Source: JANXMY01 sp965246745
Lineage (GTDB): Bacteria; Armatimonadota; Armatimonadia; Armatimonadales; Capsulimonadaceae
Length of the DNA stretch: 64,000 nt
Direction: 5' to 3'
Assembly: GCA_965246745.1 (NCBI GenBank)
Contig: OZ251980.1
Span: 2,790,001-2,854,000, forward strand
Shown here: positions 40,916 to 48,864 of the stretch, piece by piece
Position numbering within the stretch: position 1 is the first letter of the stretch
Layout of the letters: each line of letters opens with the position of its first letter
The notes under the pieces: model-generated
Seen by the model: only the letters and a program-made list of their open reading frames with translations
Told to the model about the DNA's origin: nothing
Databases searched by the model: none
Position numbers and translations under genes: made by a program

Positions 40916-41680
40916 CTAATAAGTGAAGTTGTTGCAGATATTCACGAAGCCGCCGTAGGGCGAAGGAGCTGCTGAGTTCGAGTTCGACAGGCTCATATCG
41001 GCGACCGGATAATCGTGAACAAGCTGGCAGCCGGTCAAGTCCTTGCTGTTGATCAGCGTTGTCGGGCGATACCACTTCGCATGGCCGTCAAAGAACACGC
41101 AGTTCGTGCCGCCGCTGTGCCGGTCGCCGACCAGGTCCATCCGCTTTGTCTGCGGGTTGTAGCCGAAGTCGCCGTTGAACGGCTCGACCCAGCTATCGGT
41201 GATGGCTGCGCCCGCCGGGTTCTTGTCCCATTTCTCGGCAATGACAATGGTTTCGACCGGGTCGGGAATTTGTGCGAGAGACAGCGCTTCCGCAGGCCGC
41301 AGCGCGATAAAGGAACGTGGGATGACGGCATTTCCAGCAGCGTCTTTGCTGGGTGTCGGCCCGCTGTCGCTTGGGCAGGTGAACACCGCGTTGCTTTTGA
41401 TGAACGGCATCAGCGCGTTCCACCAGCGTACCGCGTTGGCATTCGCCGGCGCGACAACGGCTCCGTTGCGCGAAGCCGCCGCGTAGAAAAACAGCTTTTC
41501 GTCGTAATCCTGCGTGTACTGCTGAACGGCGAGGCCGATCTGCTTTTCATTGGACAAGCAGGCGGTCCGGCGGGCGTTTTCGCGGACTTTTTGGAAGACG
41601 GGAAATAAAATCGCGGCGAGAATCGCGATAATGGCGATGACGACGAGAAGCTCGATCAGCGTGAAGCCTTTGCGTTTCAT
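40916..41680 (-). CDS. Prepilin-like protein with H-X9-DG domain (DUF1559-type)
   Basis: 254 residues. Leader peptidase site after MKRKG, then FTLIELLVVIAIIAILAA. Typical RRTACLSNEKQIGLAVQQYT follows the helix, and the C-terminal half has DRHSGGTNCVFFDG, which fits H-X9-DG exactly. ATG 41680 is preceded by AAGGAA. Unlike the riboswitch-linked prepilin at 3902, this one lies behind a Pho-box-like promoter with a leader of about 55 nt. Confidence 0.88.
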   Translation of the reverse strand: MKRKGFTLIELLVVIAIIAILAAILFPVFQKVRENARRTACLSNEKQIGLAVQQYTQDYDEKLFFYAAASRNGAVVAPANANAVRWWNALMPFIKSNAVFTCPSDSGPTPSKDAAGNAVIPRSFIALRPAEALSLAQIPDPVETIVIAEKWDKNPAGAAITDSWVEPFNGDFGYNPQTKRMDLVGDRHSGGTNCVFFDGHAKWYRPTTLINSKDLTGCQLVHDYPVADMSLSNSNSAAPSPYGGFVNICNNFTY

Positions 41681-41738
41681 AGACGTTCCTTTTCTAGCGG
41701 CGACAAGTTCTAGCGGTCCAAGTGCGTTGGCAGGGCTG

Positions 41739-41770
41739 AGTATACCGAGCTTATGTTAAGACAGTATTAA
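41739..41770 (-). promoter_or_regulatory. Pho-box-like activator site plus -10 box
   Basis: On the minus strand TTAATA-CTGTC-TTAACA, then 9 bp and TATACT. Sequence and geometry equal the site at 33613-33644. It drives the second prepilin operon. Confidence 0.55.
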
Positions 41771-41801
41771 CACGGCGTCCAAAAGCTGGCAACAAGAAAA
41801 A

Positions 41802-41835
41802 ATATCGGGCTGGTATAATATCGGGCTGGTATACT
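41802..41835 (+). promoter_or_regulatory. Tandem extended -10 promoter of the GlpD-like gene
   Basis: A perfect 16-bp unit (atatcgggctggtata) is repeated twice. Each copy ends in an extended -10: TGGTATAAT (to 41819) and TGGTATACT (to 41835). The second lies 6 nt before ATG 41842, predicting a leaderless mRNA. Confidence 0.6.
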
Positions 41836-41841
41836 GGCAGT

Positions 41842-43221
41842 ATGAGTGCGGAGCGTTCTGATTTGAGGTTTGACCTAATTGTCGTCGGCGGCGGGCTGCT
41901 CGGGGCGGGGATTGCGCGGGACGCCGCGCTGCGCGGGCTGCGGGCGGCGCTGTTTGAGGCGGAAGACTGGGGGGGCGGGGCGGTGTCGCGCGGCAGCGGC
42001 TTGATTGTCGGCGGCCTCGGAGCGCTGGGAACGCTGGACTTTACGCGGGTGCGCGAAGACATCAGGGAGCGTGAGATTTTGCTCGCGACCGCGCCGGGCC
42101 TGGTCCAGCCGCAGGCGTGCCTGGTGCCGTTTTACCGGGACAGCCTGCTGGCGCAGGCCCGGCTGCGGGCCGGGCTGGCGCTGGCCGACGCCCTCGGCTT
42201 CGACTATGCCCTGCGGGTGCATCAGCTTTTATCGGCCCGCGCGGCCTTGAAGCGAGCGCCGGGCCTGAGCGCAGAGGGCCTCACCGGCGCGGCGCTGGTC
42301 TGGGAAGCCGCCGTGCCGGACATTCCGCGCCTCGCGCGGGCGCTGGCGCGGGATGCCGAGGCGCACGGCGCTCATCTTTTTCCGCACACCGCCGCAACGG
42401 CGCTGGTGCGGGAGCCGGGCCGGGGCGGGCGCGAGCGGGTGCGCGGGGTGGAGTGGAAGGCGACAGGAAAGCGCGGGTATGCCGAAGCCGCGCTGACGGT
42501 GCTGACCGCCGGAGCCGGAAGCGATGCCCTGCTCGGCAGCCGCCCGAACGCGCGTCGGGAAAAGACGGTGACGCTCACGCTGCCCGCGCCGGCGGGGCTG
42601 CGGGACGCGCTGGTGCTGCCGCAGGAAGACCCGCCGGGCCTGCTGCTCTTGACGGCGGCAAACGGCGGCGGGCGGGCCGGCGGCCTTGCGTCCGAGTTCC
42701 ACCCCGGCGACCCGGCGTATGCGACCGGCGCGGAAGCCGAGGCGCTCCGCCGCTCGCTGCAAGTTTACCTGCCGTCGCTCGGCGACACGCGGCGGGCCGA
42801 CGCGGCGGTGCATGCCCCGGCTGCGCCCGGCGAGGAAGTCCGGGACCTCGGCGGCGGCGGGGGGGGCGACGGCTTGCTGCTGGCATCCGGGGCGGGCGTC
42901 ACGCGCTTTCGCCGGGCCGCCGAAGATGCCGTGGACCTGGCCTGCCGCAAGCTGGGCCGCGCCCTGTCCGTGCCGCCCTGCCGCACGGCGTCCACGCCGC
43001 TGCCGGAGCCGCCGGACGGCGAAAACGACTGCCTGACCCTGCGTGATTTTTTGGAGCGCCGCGTCCCGGCCGATTGGACCGCCGCGCAGCGCGAAGCCGC
43101 GCTGCCCGAAGCGCTCCACGCGCTGTCCGCCCGCCACGGCTGGGACCCCGCCCGGCAAAGCGCCGAAATCAAAGCCTGGCACGCCGAAACCGCGCTTGGG
43201 CAGACGTTTCGGGTGCTTTAA
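41842..43221 (+). CDS. GlpD-like FAD-dependent oxidoreductase
   Basis: 459 residues of the DAO/glycerol-3-phosphate dehydrogenase superfamily. The FAD motif LIVVGGGLLGAGIARDAALRG is near the N-terminus, followed by LFEAEDWGGGAVSRGSGLIVGG, which resembles the GlpD segment but has GSGLIVGG in place of the usual 'SS.LIHGG'. A C-terminal helical region (LTLRDFLERRV) fits GlpD's extra domain. The substrate may therefore differ from glycerol 3-phosphate. No glpK or glpF is next to it. Codon use is extremely GC-rich. Transcription appears to begin at the start codon. Confidence 0.75.
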   Translation: MSAERSDLRFDLIVVGGGLLGAGIARDAALRGLRAALFEAEDWGGGAVSRGSGLIVGGLGALGTLDFTRVREDIREREILLATAPGLVQPQACLVPFYRDSLLAQARLRAGLALADALGFDYALRVHQLLSARAALKRAPGLSAEGLTGAALVWEAAVPDIPRLARALARDAEAHGAHLFPHTAATALVREPGRGGRERVRGVEWKATGKRGYAEAALTVLTAGAGSDALLGSRPNARREKTVTLTLPAPAGLRDALVLPQEDPPGLLLLTAANGGGRAGGLASEFHPGDPAYATGAEAEALRRSLQVYLPSLGDTRRADAAVHAPAAPGEEVRDLGGGGGGDGLLLASGAGVTRFRRAAEDAVDLACRKLGRALSVPPCRTASTPLPEPPDGENDCLTLRDFLERRVPADWTAAQREAALPEALHALSARHGWDPARQSAEIKAWHAETALGQTFRVL

Positions 43222-43224
43222 GGG

Positions 43225-44421
43225 CTAAAACCGCAAAAGCGCCTGCACGGTCACGCGGTGACGGATGCCTGCACCCCCGTTTTCGGGAACATCGCGCCCA
43301 TATTGATACAGCGCCCGGAAAGTCAAGTTCTCGCTGACGGCGTAGGTCAGCCCGGCGGCTTCCTGCGACGCCGTGGAATTGCCGCGCGGGTACACAAACA
43401 GCGAATGGGCGGCGACAGCGCTGAGGCGCGGCGAAACACTGTAATTGCCTTCGGCGTAGTAGCCGAGCACCCGCCGGTCGTTGTCCGCCCCCACGACCGC
43501 CTCGCCTCGCGCCACAATCCGCCCGTAGCCGTAGGATGCATCCCCCGCCAGGCGGCTTTTCGACACAAACCCGCCCCGGTCGGCCCGCACCCGGCCCGAC
43601 GGCGGCAGCTCGACGGCGAACGGGTTTTGGACCGTCAGGTCGGTGATCGGCAGCCGGCCTTGCAGCAGCGAGCCGCCGACATTGACCACGCCGTTGCGGG
43701 TGGTGAACGTCCGGCCGAGGCGAAATGTCACCACCCGGCTGGGATTGACGTACAGGTGCCCCGGCCCGCTGCCGGTAGTGAGCGCTAAATCGTAATTCAG
43801 GAAGCCGTAGGCCCGGCCCGAAAGCGCGACGCCGAAGTCATTGCGGACGCCGAGCGACTGGGCATACAGGGGCTGCAAAATCACCAGGTGCGGGTCGTAC
43901 ACCGCCAGCAGGCCGAACGGCAGCGGAAACTGGCCGATTTTGATATAGGCCGTCGAGTCAAAATCGTTTTCCACCGGCAGGCGATAAATAAAATACGCTT
44001 CGCCGATTTGAACATCGTCGGCATGCGGCCGGTCCGGCGGGCTTTCAGCCAGCACTTGCAGGTAGAAATTGCCGCGTGTCGCGCCCCGGCTGCTGACGGG
44101 CCGCTGCAAGTCCACTTCGGCGGTGTTGATCCAGACCCCCCCGCGCCGCCCGGTGTTTGCCGTGCGGGTGCGAACGTCCAAAGCCCCGCTGACCAGGAGG
44201 TCCTGGCCCAGCGGGATCGGGTTCGGCAGCGGCACTTCCGGCGGCGGCTGATCGGTCGGCGGCGGCAGCGGAATACGGCTCGGCAGCGGAATACGGCTCG
44301 GCAGCGCGGCCGCGCCTGCCGGAGTCTGGCTGCGAGCGGCGACAGTCTGGCTGCGAGCGCCGAGCGGCGGCAGCGCACCGAGCAGCAAAGCGCAAAGAAT
44401 TGTACGGCTTAAGTTTTGCAA
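43225..44421 (-). CDS. Outer-membrane beta-barrel protein (porin-like)
   Basis: 398 residues. Signal peptide-like SRTILCALLLGALPPLGARS, then a Pro-rich linker with short duplications (PSRIPLPSRIPLP), then alternating strands typical of a barrel (FYLQVLAE, AYFIYRLPVENDF, AYIKIGQFPLPFGLL, VTFRLGRTF) ending with ...VTVQALLRF, a terminal Phe as in outer-membrane proteins. It resembles phosphate-selective-porin-type barrels (IKIGQF.LPFG), without certainty about the solute. ATG starts exist at 44499 and 44550, but they put about 40 non-conserved residues before the signal peptide, so TTG 44421 is preferred. Confidence 0.7.
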   Translation of the reverse strand: MQNLSRTILCALLLGALPPLGARSQTVAARSQTPAGAAALPSRIPLPSRIPLPPPTDQPPPEVPLPNPIPLGQDLLVSGALDVRTRTANTGRRGGVWINTAEVDLQRPVSSRGATRGNFYLQVLAESPPDRPHADDVQIGEAYFIYRLPVENDFDSTAYIKIGQFPLPFGLLAVYDPHLVILQPLYAQSLGVRNDFGVALSGRAYGFLNYDLALTTGSGPGHLYVNPSRVVTFRLGRTFTTRNGVVNVGGSLLQGRLPITDLTVQNPFAVELPPSGRVRADRGGFVSKSRLAGDASYGYGRIVARGEAVVGADNDRRVLGYYAEGNYSVSPRLSAVAAHSLFVYPRGNSTASQEAAGLTYAVSENLTFRALYQYGRDVPENGGAGIRHRVTVQALLRF

Positions 44422-44453
44422 GATGAAGCTTGAAGGCGGAACAACGCTGAAGA

Positions 44454-44482
44454 TTGACAGCGAGAGGTCTTTGTGGCACAAT
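44454..44482 (+). promoter_or_regulatory. Sigma-70 promoter of the five-GAF protein gene
   Basis: TTGACA (44454-44459), 17-bp spacer and CACAAT (44477-44482). It lies in the divergent region with the porin-like gene. A GTG at 44473 falls between these boxes and so cannot be the start codon of this transcript. Confidence 0.6.
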
Positions 44483-44583
44483 ACAGGTGCTGCAAACATA
44501 GACAGCCGCAGGCCCGGCAATGTTTCACAAATTTCGCGCCGCTTTTCCATATGCTCCCCGTTTCAGAGAGGCTTTCCTGTTTT

Positions 44584-47049
44584 ATGGACCCCGTACCCGC
44601 TGCGCTGACTGCCCTGCATGAAGTGGTCGGCGCGGTCGCCCGCCAGACCGACCCCCGCGCGACCCTGCACACGGTCGCCGAAAAAGCCTGCCTGCTGACC
44701 GGGGCGGCGTCGGCGGCCGTGTCTTTGCTCAATCCCGCCCGCACCCTGCTCGACTTTGCCGCCGTCGCCGGCGACGGGGCGGCGGAAATGGTCGGCCAGA
44801 CGGTCCGGGCCGAAGACGCCCTGGCGGGCCGAACCGCGCTGACCGGCGAAGTGTACTTGTCTCATCAGCCCGACGCCCAGCCGGACCCGCACGGCGGGGT
44901 GGGGGTCCGCTCGGCGCTGGTGGTGCCGATCTATCTCCACGGGACCCCTGCCGGGGCGCTGTCCCTTTTGAACCGGACGGACGGCGCGGCGTTTTCCGGC
45001 GCGGACCTGCTGTGCCTGCAAACACTGGCCGGATTAGCCGCGCAGGCGCTGCAAACCGACGCGCTGCGGCGGCTGGCGGCGCAAAAGCAGTCCGAGCGGG
45101 ACATTTTGTTCCGGGCCGCCCAGACCACGTCGTCGTCGCTGAATGTCCAGGACGTGCTCGGCTCGATTTTGCAGTCGGTGGTCGGCAGCATGGAGATGAC
45201 CGCCGGGGCTGTGTTTCTTTTGAGCGACGAGCGGACCCGGCTGTATGTCGGGGCACACCGGGGTCTGGCCGACGGCGACGAAGACCGGCAGCTGCCCGCC
45301 GACGGCGCGGGCTTTGCGGCGCGGGCGCTGGCGTCGGGGTCGCCGCTGTGCCTCAACGACATCGAAGGCGCGGAAGGCGACCTCGGCGGCGATCTGCCGC
45401 TGCCGGGGATGCGGTCGCTGCTGCTGGCCCCGATGGTCGCCCGGTCAGTCCCTGAAGGGCTGCTGGCCGTTGGCTCCCGTCAGCCCGGCGCGTATTCGGA
45501 CGCCGATGCGTCCCTGCTGTCCGCCGTGGCGTCGCAGGCCGCCGTCGCTTTGGAAAACGCCTGGCTGTATGAAGATGCCACCCGGCGGGCGCAGGAAGCC
45601 GCCGCGCTGTACGAATTGTCTCAGGCGGTCGGCGCGACCCTGAACTTGAACCGCGTGATCCACTTTGTCGCCGACAGTGTGCTCAGCCTGCTCCATGTGG
45701 ACAAATTCGCCTTGTTTTTGTTTGACTCGGCGGCGGGCTGCCTGGAAATCAAAGCCGGGCGCAACTTGGGGCCGGACACGGCCCAAACCATGAAGCCGCG
45801 CCTGGGCGAAGGGATTGCCGGATGGGTTTTGGAGTTTGAGACCCCGACAGCGGTGCAGGATGTGGCCGCCGACCACCGGAACCGCTCCTGCCCGATTGAC
45901 GGCGAAGGAGTCCGGTCGCTGGTGAGCGTCCCCTTGCAGTCCGGCGACCAGGTGATCGGCGTTCTTCATGCCATGAGCAGCCGCCGCCGCTTGTTTACGG
46001 TCGGCGAGATGGAGCTGCTGTACACCATCGCGAACCAGGTCGGGGCGGCCATCGCCAATGCCCAGATGTACGAAGAAGCCCGGCAGAAGTCCGAAGAAAT
46101 CCGCAAAGGGGTCCGGCGGATCGCCCGCGCCCTCGGCTCGCCGCTCGGCGGGCGTCAAACCGCCCAGACCATCGCCGACCTGGCGCTGGAAATGCTCGGC
46201 GCGGATCGAGGGCTTTTGTTTGCGTTTGACTCGGCGGGCCAGCTCGCCGCCCAGGCCGCGTCGTCGTTTAAATCCCCGCTGGCGGCGCTGCCGACGATTT
46301 CGCCGGGCGACGGCGGCGGACGCGGGCCGGAAACGGCGACCGCGTATGTCGCCCGGCGCGGACGGTCGCTGGCGATTGAAGATTTCGCCGAAGACACGCG
46401 GTTTATCCTGCCCGCGTTTGCTTCTCGCGAGCGGGTCACGGGCTACTTGGGGGTTCCGCTGAAGCTCGGCAAGGAAGTGCTCGGCGTTTTGGAAGTCTAC
46501 ACGCAGGAGCCGCGCCGGTTCACCGCCGACGAGATACGGCTGCTGATTACGTTTGCATCCCAGGCCAGTGTCGGCTTGCAGAACGCGCTTTTAGTGGAGC
46601 AGGCCGGGCGGCGGCTCGACGACCTTCAGGCGCTCGGCGCTCTCGGCGAGCTGCTGGCCCGCGCCGCCCCGCCGGGCGAGCTGTTTCCATCGGCCCTGCG
46701 CCTGCTGTGCGCCGCCTCGGGGGCCGACGCGGGCGTTTTCCGCCGCTTCGGCGGCGAGTCTTATGTGTTCTGCGCGGACACTGCGCCGCGCGAGGACGCC
46801 GAAGCCGGCGCGGAAGATTTGGAGCGCCTGCTGCAAGACTTCGCCGGCCAGGTGGAAGCGTCGCGGGACTTCGGGCTGGCCCCGGAAACCCATGCCGTGC
46901 GGTCGCTTTTGACGCCGGTGCCGAGCCTGCCCGGCCAGGCCCCGCGCGGCGCGTTGATCCTGCTCCGCGCCCCCCACCGGCGGTCGTTCAGCAGTCACGA
47001 GCGGCGCTTAGCGGCGACGGCGGCGAATTTACTGGCGTCCCGGCTTTAA
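44584..47049 (+). CDS. Protein of five GAF domains without an output domain
   Basis: 821 residues, cytoplasmic. Five GAF-like units follow one another at about 5-150, 175-325, 335-495, 510-670 and 680-820, each showing the 'VRSALVVPIYLHGTPAGALSL' or 'GVRSLVSVPLQSGDQVIGVL' pattern and a closing 'FASQASVGLQNA'-type helix. No histidine kinase, GGDEF, PP2C or DNA-binding output follows, so it probably works through a partner. The ATG at 44584 (MDPVPAAL) gives a domain start typical of GAFs; 44551 is possible. Located upstream of a TolB-like gene and a FliA/WhiG-type sigma factor. Confidence 0.8.
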   Translation: MDPVPAALTALHEVVGAVARQTDPRATLHTVAEKACLLTGAASAAVSLLNPARTLLDFAAVAGDGAAEMVGQTVRAEDALAGRTALTGEVYLSHQPDAQPDPHGGVGVRSALVVPIYLHGTPAGALSLLNRTDGAAFSGADLLCLQTLAGLAAQALQTDALRRLAAQKQSERDILFRAAQTTSSSLNVQDVLGSILQSVVGSMEMTAGAVFLLSDERTRLYVGAHRGLADGDEDRQLPADGAGFAARALASGSPLCLNDIEGAEGDLGGDLPLPGMRSLLLAPMVARSVPEGLLAVGSRQPGAYSDADASLLSAVASQAAVALENAWLYEDATRRAQEAAALYELSQAVGATLNLNRVIHFVADSVLSLLHVDKFALFLFDSAAGCLEIKAGRNLGPDTAQTMKPRLGEGIAGWVLEFETPTAVQDVAADHRNRSCPIDGEGVRSLVSVPLQSGDQVIGVLHAMSSRRRLFTVGEMELLYTIANQVGAAIANAQMYEEARQKSEEIRKGVRRIARALGSPLGGRQTAQTIADLALEMLGADRGLLFAFDSAGQLAAQAASSFKSPLAALPTISPGDGGGRGPETATAYVARRGRSLAIEDFAEDTRFILPAFASRERVTGYLGVPLKLGKEVLGVLEVYTQEPRRFTADEIRLLITFASQASVGLQNALLVEQAGRRLDDLQALGALGELLARAAPPGELFPSALRLLCAASGADAGVFRRFGGESYVFCADTAPREDAEAGAEDLERLLQDFAGQVEASRDFGLAPETHAVRSLLTPVPSLPGQAPRGALILLRAPHRRSFSSHERRLAATAANLLASRL

Positions 47050-47065
47050 CTCAGCCGTCCCGGCT

Positions 47066-47093
47066 TTGCGATTTATTGTTCGATAGGTATAAT
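47066..47093 (+). promoter_or_regulatory. Sigma-70 promoter of the TolB-like gene
   Basis: TTGCGA, 16-bp spacer and TATAAT (47088-47093). The -10 contains the ATG at 47092, so translation must start at ATG 47104, 10 nt after the box. Confidence 0.6.
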
Positions 47094-47103
47094 GATCACC
47101 ACT

Positions 47104-48426
47104 ATGGCCGACAGCACACCGACCCCGCCGCAAAACACTCCCGACCCTGATGCGCCGCAAAACACCCCCGACCCCAATGCGCCGCGCCCGACCGGGCGGC
47201 CTGTCTACGAATCCAGCCTGCTGCCGCCGCGCCGGGGGCGGCGGTTCTCGCCCTGGCTGATCCTGCCCGGCCTGCTGCTCGGGCTGCTCGGCGGCTACTA
47301 CGTTCTCGTGTTCGGCCCGAAGCCGCGCCCGAACGTCGTCACTGCCGGCACGGTCGTGTTCGCGTCGGACGAAAACTCGCCGGGCGTGCCGCATCTTTGG
47401 ACCCGAAGCGCCGACGGCTCCGGGGCGGCGCGTCAGCTCACAAGCGGGCCGGCCGCCGACTCGGGGCCGGCGTTCACCGCCGACGGCCGGCAGATCGCGT
47501 TTTTGTCCAACCGGGGCGGCGGGGCGAACCAGGTCTGGCTGGCGGACGGCGACGGGAAAAACCCGGTGCAGGTGACGCGGACCACCGGGGCAAAGGCCGC
47601 GCCGAAGTTTGCGCCCGGCTCCAACACCCTGCTCGGGTTTCTATCGGGGGCGTCGCTGGCCGTGCTGTCGGTGGGGCGGGGCGACGCCGCCCTGCTGCTG
47701 CCGCCGCCGAAGTCGTCCGCCCAATCGGCTTCCGACACCGCGCCGGAGGCCGTCAGCGCCGTCGCTTTCGCCTGGAAGCCGTCGCCGGACAAGGACCCGG
47801 ACACCGTCGGCCTGGCCGCCGTGCTGGAAAGCGGCGGCGTGCAGACTTTGGCGGTCCTGCCGACCCTGTCGTCGCCGCCGCGCTTGACGCAGACCGATCA
47901 GCCCGGCAGCCTGCCGCTGGCCGCCGCCGACCGGCTGTCCCCGGCGTGTGCGCCGGGCGGCGACGTTATTGCGGCCGGCCTGCTGCATGTGCTGGACCCG
48001 CGCCTGCCGCCGGGCCAAAAGATTTCCGGCTTGTACAAGTTCGACGCCGCCGGGGCTGTGACCGGACCGATTATTCCGCCCCTGCCGAACCCCGATGTCG
48101 GCCCGCAGAACCCGGTGTTTTCGCCGGACGGCGCCCTGGTCGTGTTTGAGATTTGGCGGCAAAGCGACCTGGCCCGCCGCACCGTGCTCGGGCTGTTCGT
48201 CACGGCGGCCGACGGCAGCGGGACGCCGCATGTGCTGGCGCACGGCGATGCCGAGGCGGCGCAGTTTGCGCCGGACGGCAAAACCGTGTTTTTCCTGGCC
48301 CGCCGGGCCGACGGCGGCCATGACTTGATGCGGATCGGCACGGACGGCACCGGCGCGGCGCGAGTCTCCGACGGCCGGGCCGACGTGTCCGGGTTCGCCG
48401 TTTCTCCCCAAGCCGCCGCGCCCTGA
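47104..48426 (+). CDS. Membrane-anchored TolB-like WD40/PD40 propeller protein
   Basis: 440 residues. An N-terminal Pro/Asp-rich segment (duplicated QNTPDPDAP/QNTPDPNAP) precedes one transmembrane helix (about 50-70); the rest is a periplasmic propeller with PD40 signatures: SGPAFTADGRQIAFLSNRGG, ENPVFSPDGALVVFE-like and AQFAPDGKTVFFLARRADGG. Such propellers usually mediate protein contacts. Start ATG 47104 is chosen because an upstream ATG lies in the -10 box. Partners are unknown. Confidence 0.75.
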   Translation: MADSTPTPPQNTPDPDAPQNTPDPNAPRPTGRPVYESSLLPPRRGRRFSPWLILPGLLLGLLGGYYVLVFGPKPRPNVVTAGTVVFASDENSPGVPHLWTRSADGSGAARQLTSGPAADSGPAFTADGRQIAFLSNRGGGANQVWLADGDGKNPVQVTRTTGAKAAPKFAPGSNTLLGFLSGASLAVLSVGRGDAALLLPPPKSSAQSASDTAPEAVSAVAFAWKPSPDKDPDTVGLAAVLESGGVQTLAVLPTLSSPPRLTQTDQPGSLPLAAADRLSPACAPGGDVIAAGLLHVLDPRLPPGQKISGLYKFDAAGAVTGPIIPPLPNPDVGPQNPVFSPDGALVVFEIWRQSDLARRTVLGLFVTAADGSGTPHVLAHGDAEAAQFAPDGKTVFFLARRADGGHDLMRIGTDGTGAARVSDGRADVSGFAVSPQAAAP

Positions 48427-48477
48427 GTGCCGAGGCCGCCGCCCCAAACAAACATTCAAAAGCCCGAGCCTGTGTGG

Positions 48478-48483
48478 TATACT
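48478..48483 (+). promoter_or_regulatory. Extended -10 element upstream of the sigma factor operon
   Basis: TGGTATACT, the same extended -10 as at 41827-41835, about 60 bp before ATG 48543. No clear -35 box. Confidence 0.4.
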
Positions 48484-48542
48484 GGGTTACACCTGAGCGG
48501 TGCGCCGGCAGAGGAGCGGCTTTTGGCCTGTGGCCCACGCGG

Positions 48543-48821
48543 ATGAATCATTTAGTCGGTCTCCCCTGGCGCATCGCGTCGCTTGCCGGCCTGCTGGTCG
48601 GCGGGATCAGCCTGCTGACCGGGGCGGGTCTTTGGACCTGCCTGCTGCGGGTCGCTGCCGCCTTTGCCGTCTTCGCCGTCGCCGGCTGGGGCCTGCAAAC
48701 CGTTTTGCAGCAGCCCGTTTTGCCGGGCGAGCCGCCCCTGCGGGGCACGCATTTTGATCAGACCACGCCCGAAGTCAGCCCGGATGAGCCGGCGTCCAGC
48801 CCCGGCGACACGCGGTCCTAA
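48543..48821 (+). CDS. Small two-helix membrane protein upstream of the sigma factor
   Basis: 92 residues, not recognised. Two transmembrane helices (about 9-28 and 34-55) and a Pro/Glu/Asp-rich C-terminal tail. It ends 43 bp before the FliA/WhiG sigma factor gene. The position recalls small membrane proteins encoded next to sigD in Bacillus, but there is no sequence proof. ATG 48543 has only a weak ribosome site. Confidence 0.6.
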   Translation: MNHLVGLPWRIASLAGLLVGGISLLTGAGLWTCLLRVAAAFAVFAVAGWGLQTVLQQPVLPGEPPLRGTHFDQTTPEVSPDEPASSPGDTRS

Positions 48822-48864
48822 TCGCCCGTCCTAATCGCTGACCTAATTTTCGATTAACAGTCCT

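Noticed and set aside
44473..44583. Upstream GTG start of the five-GAF protein
   Set aside because: The GTG lies between the -35 and -10 boxes of the predicted promoter, so it would not be in the mRNA.
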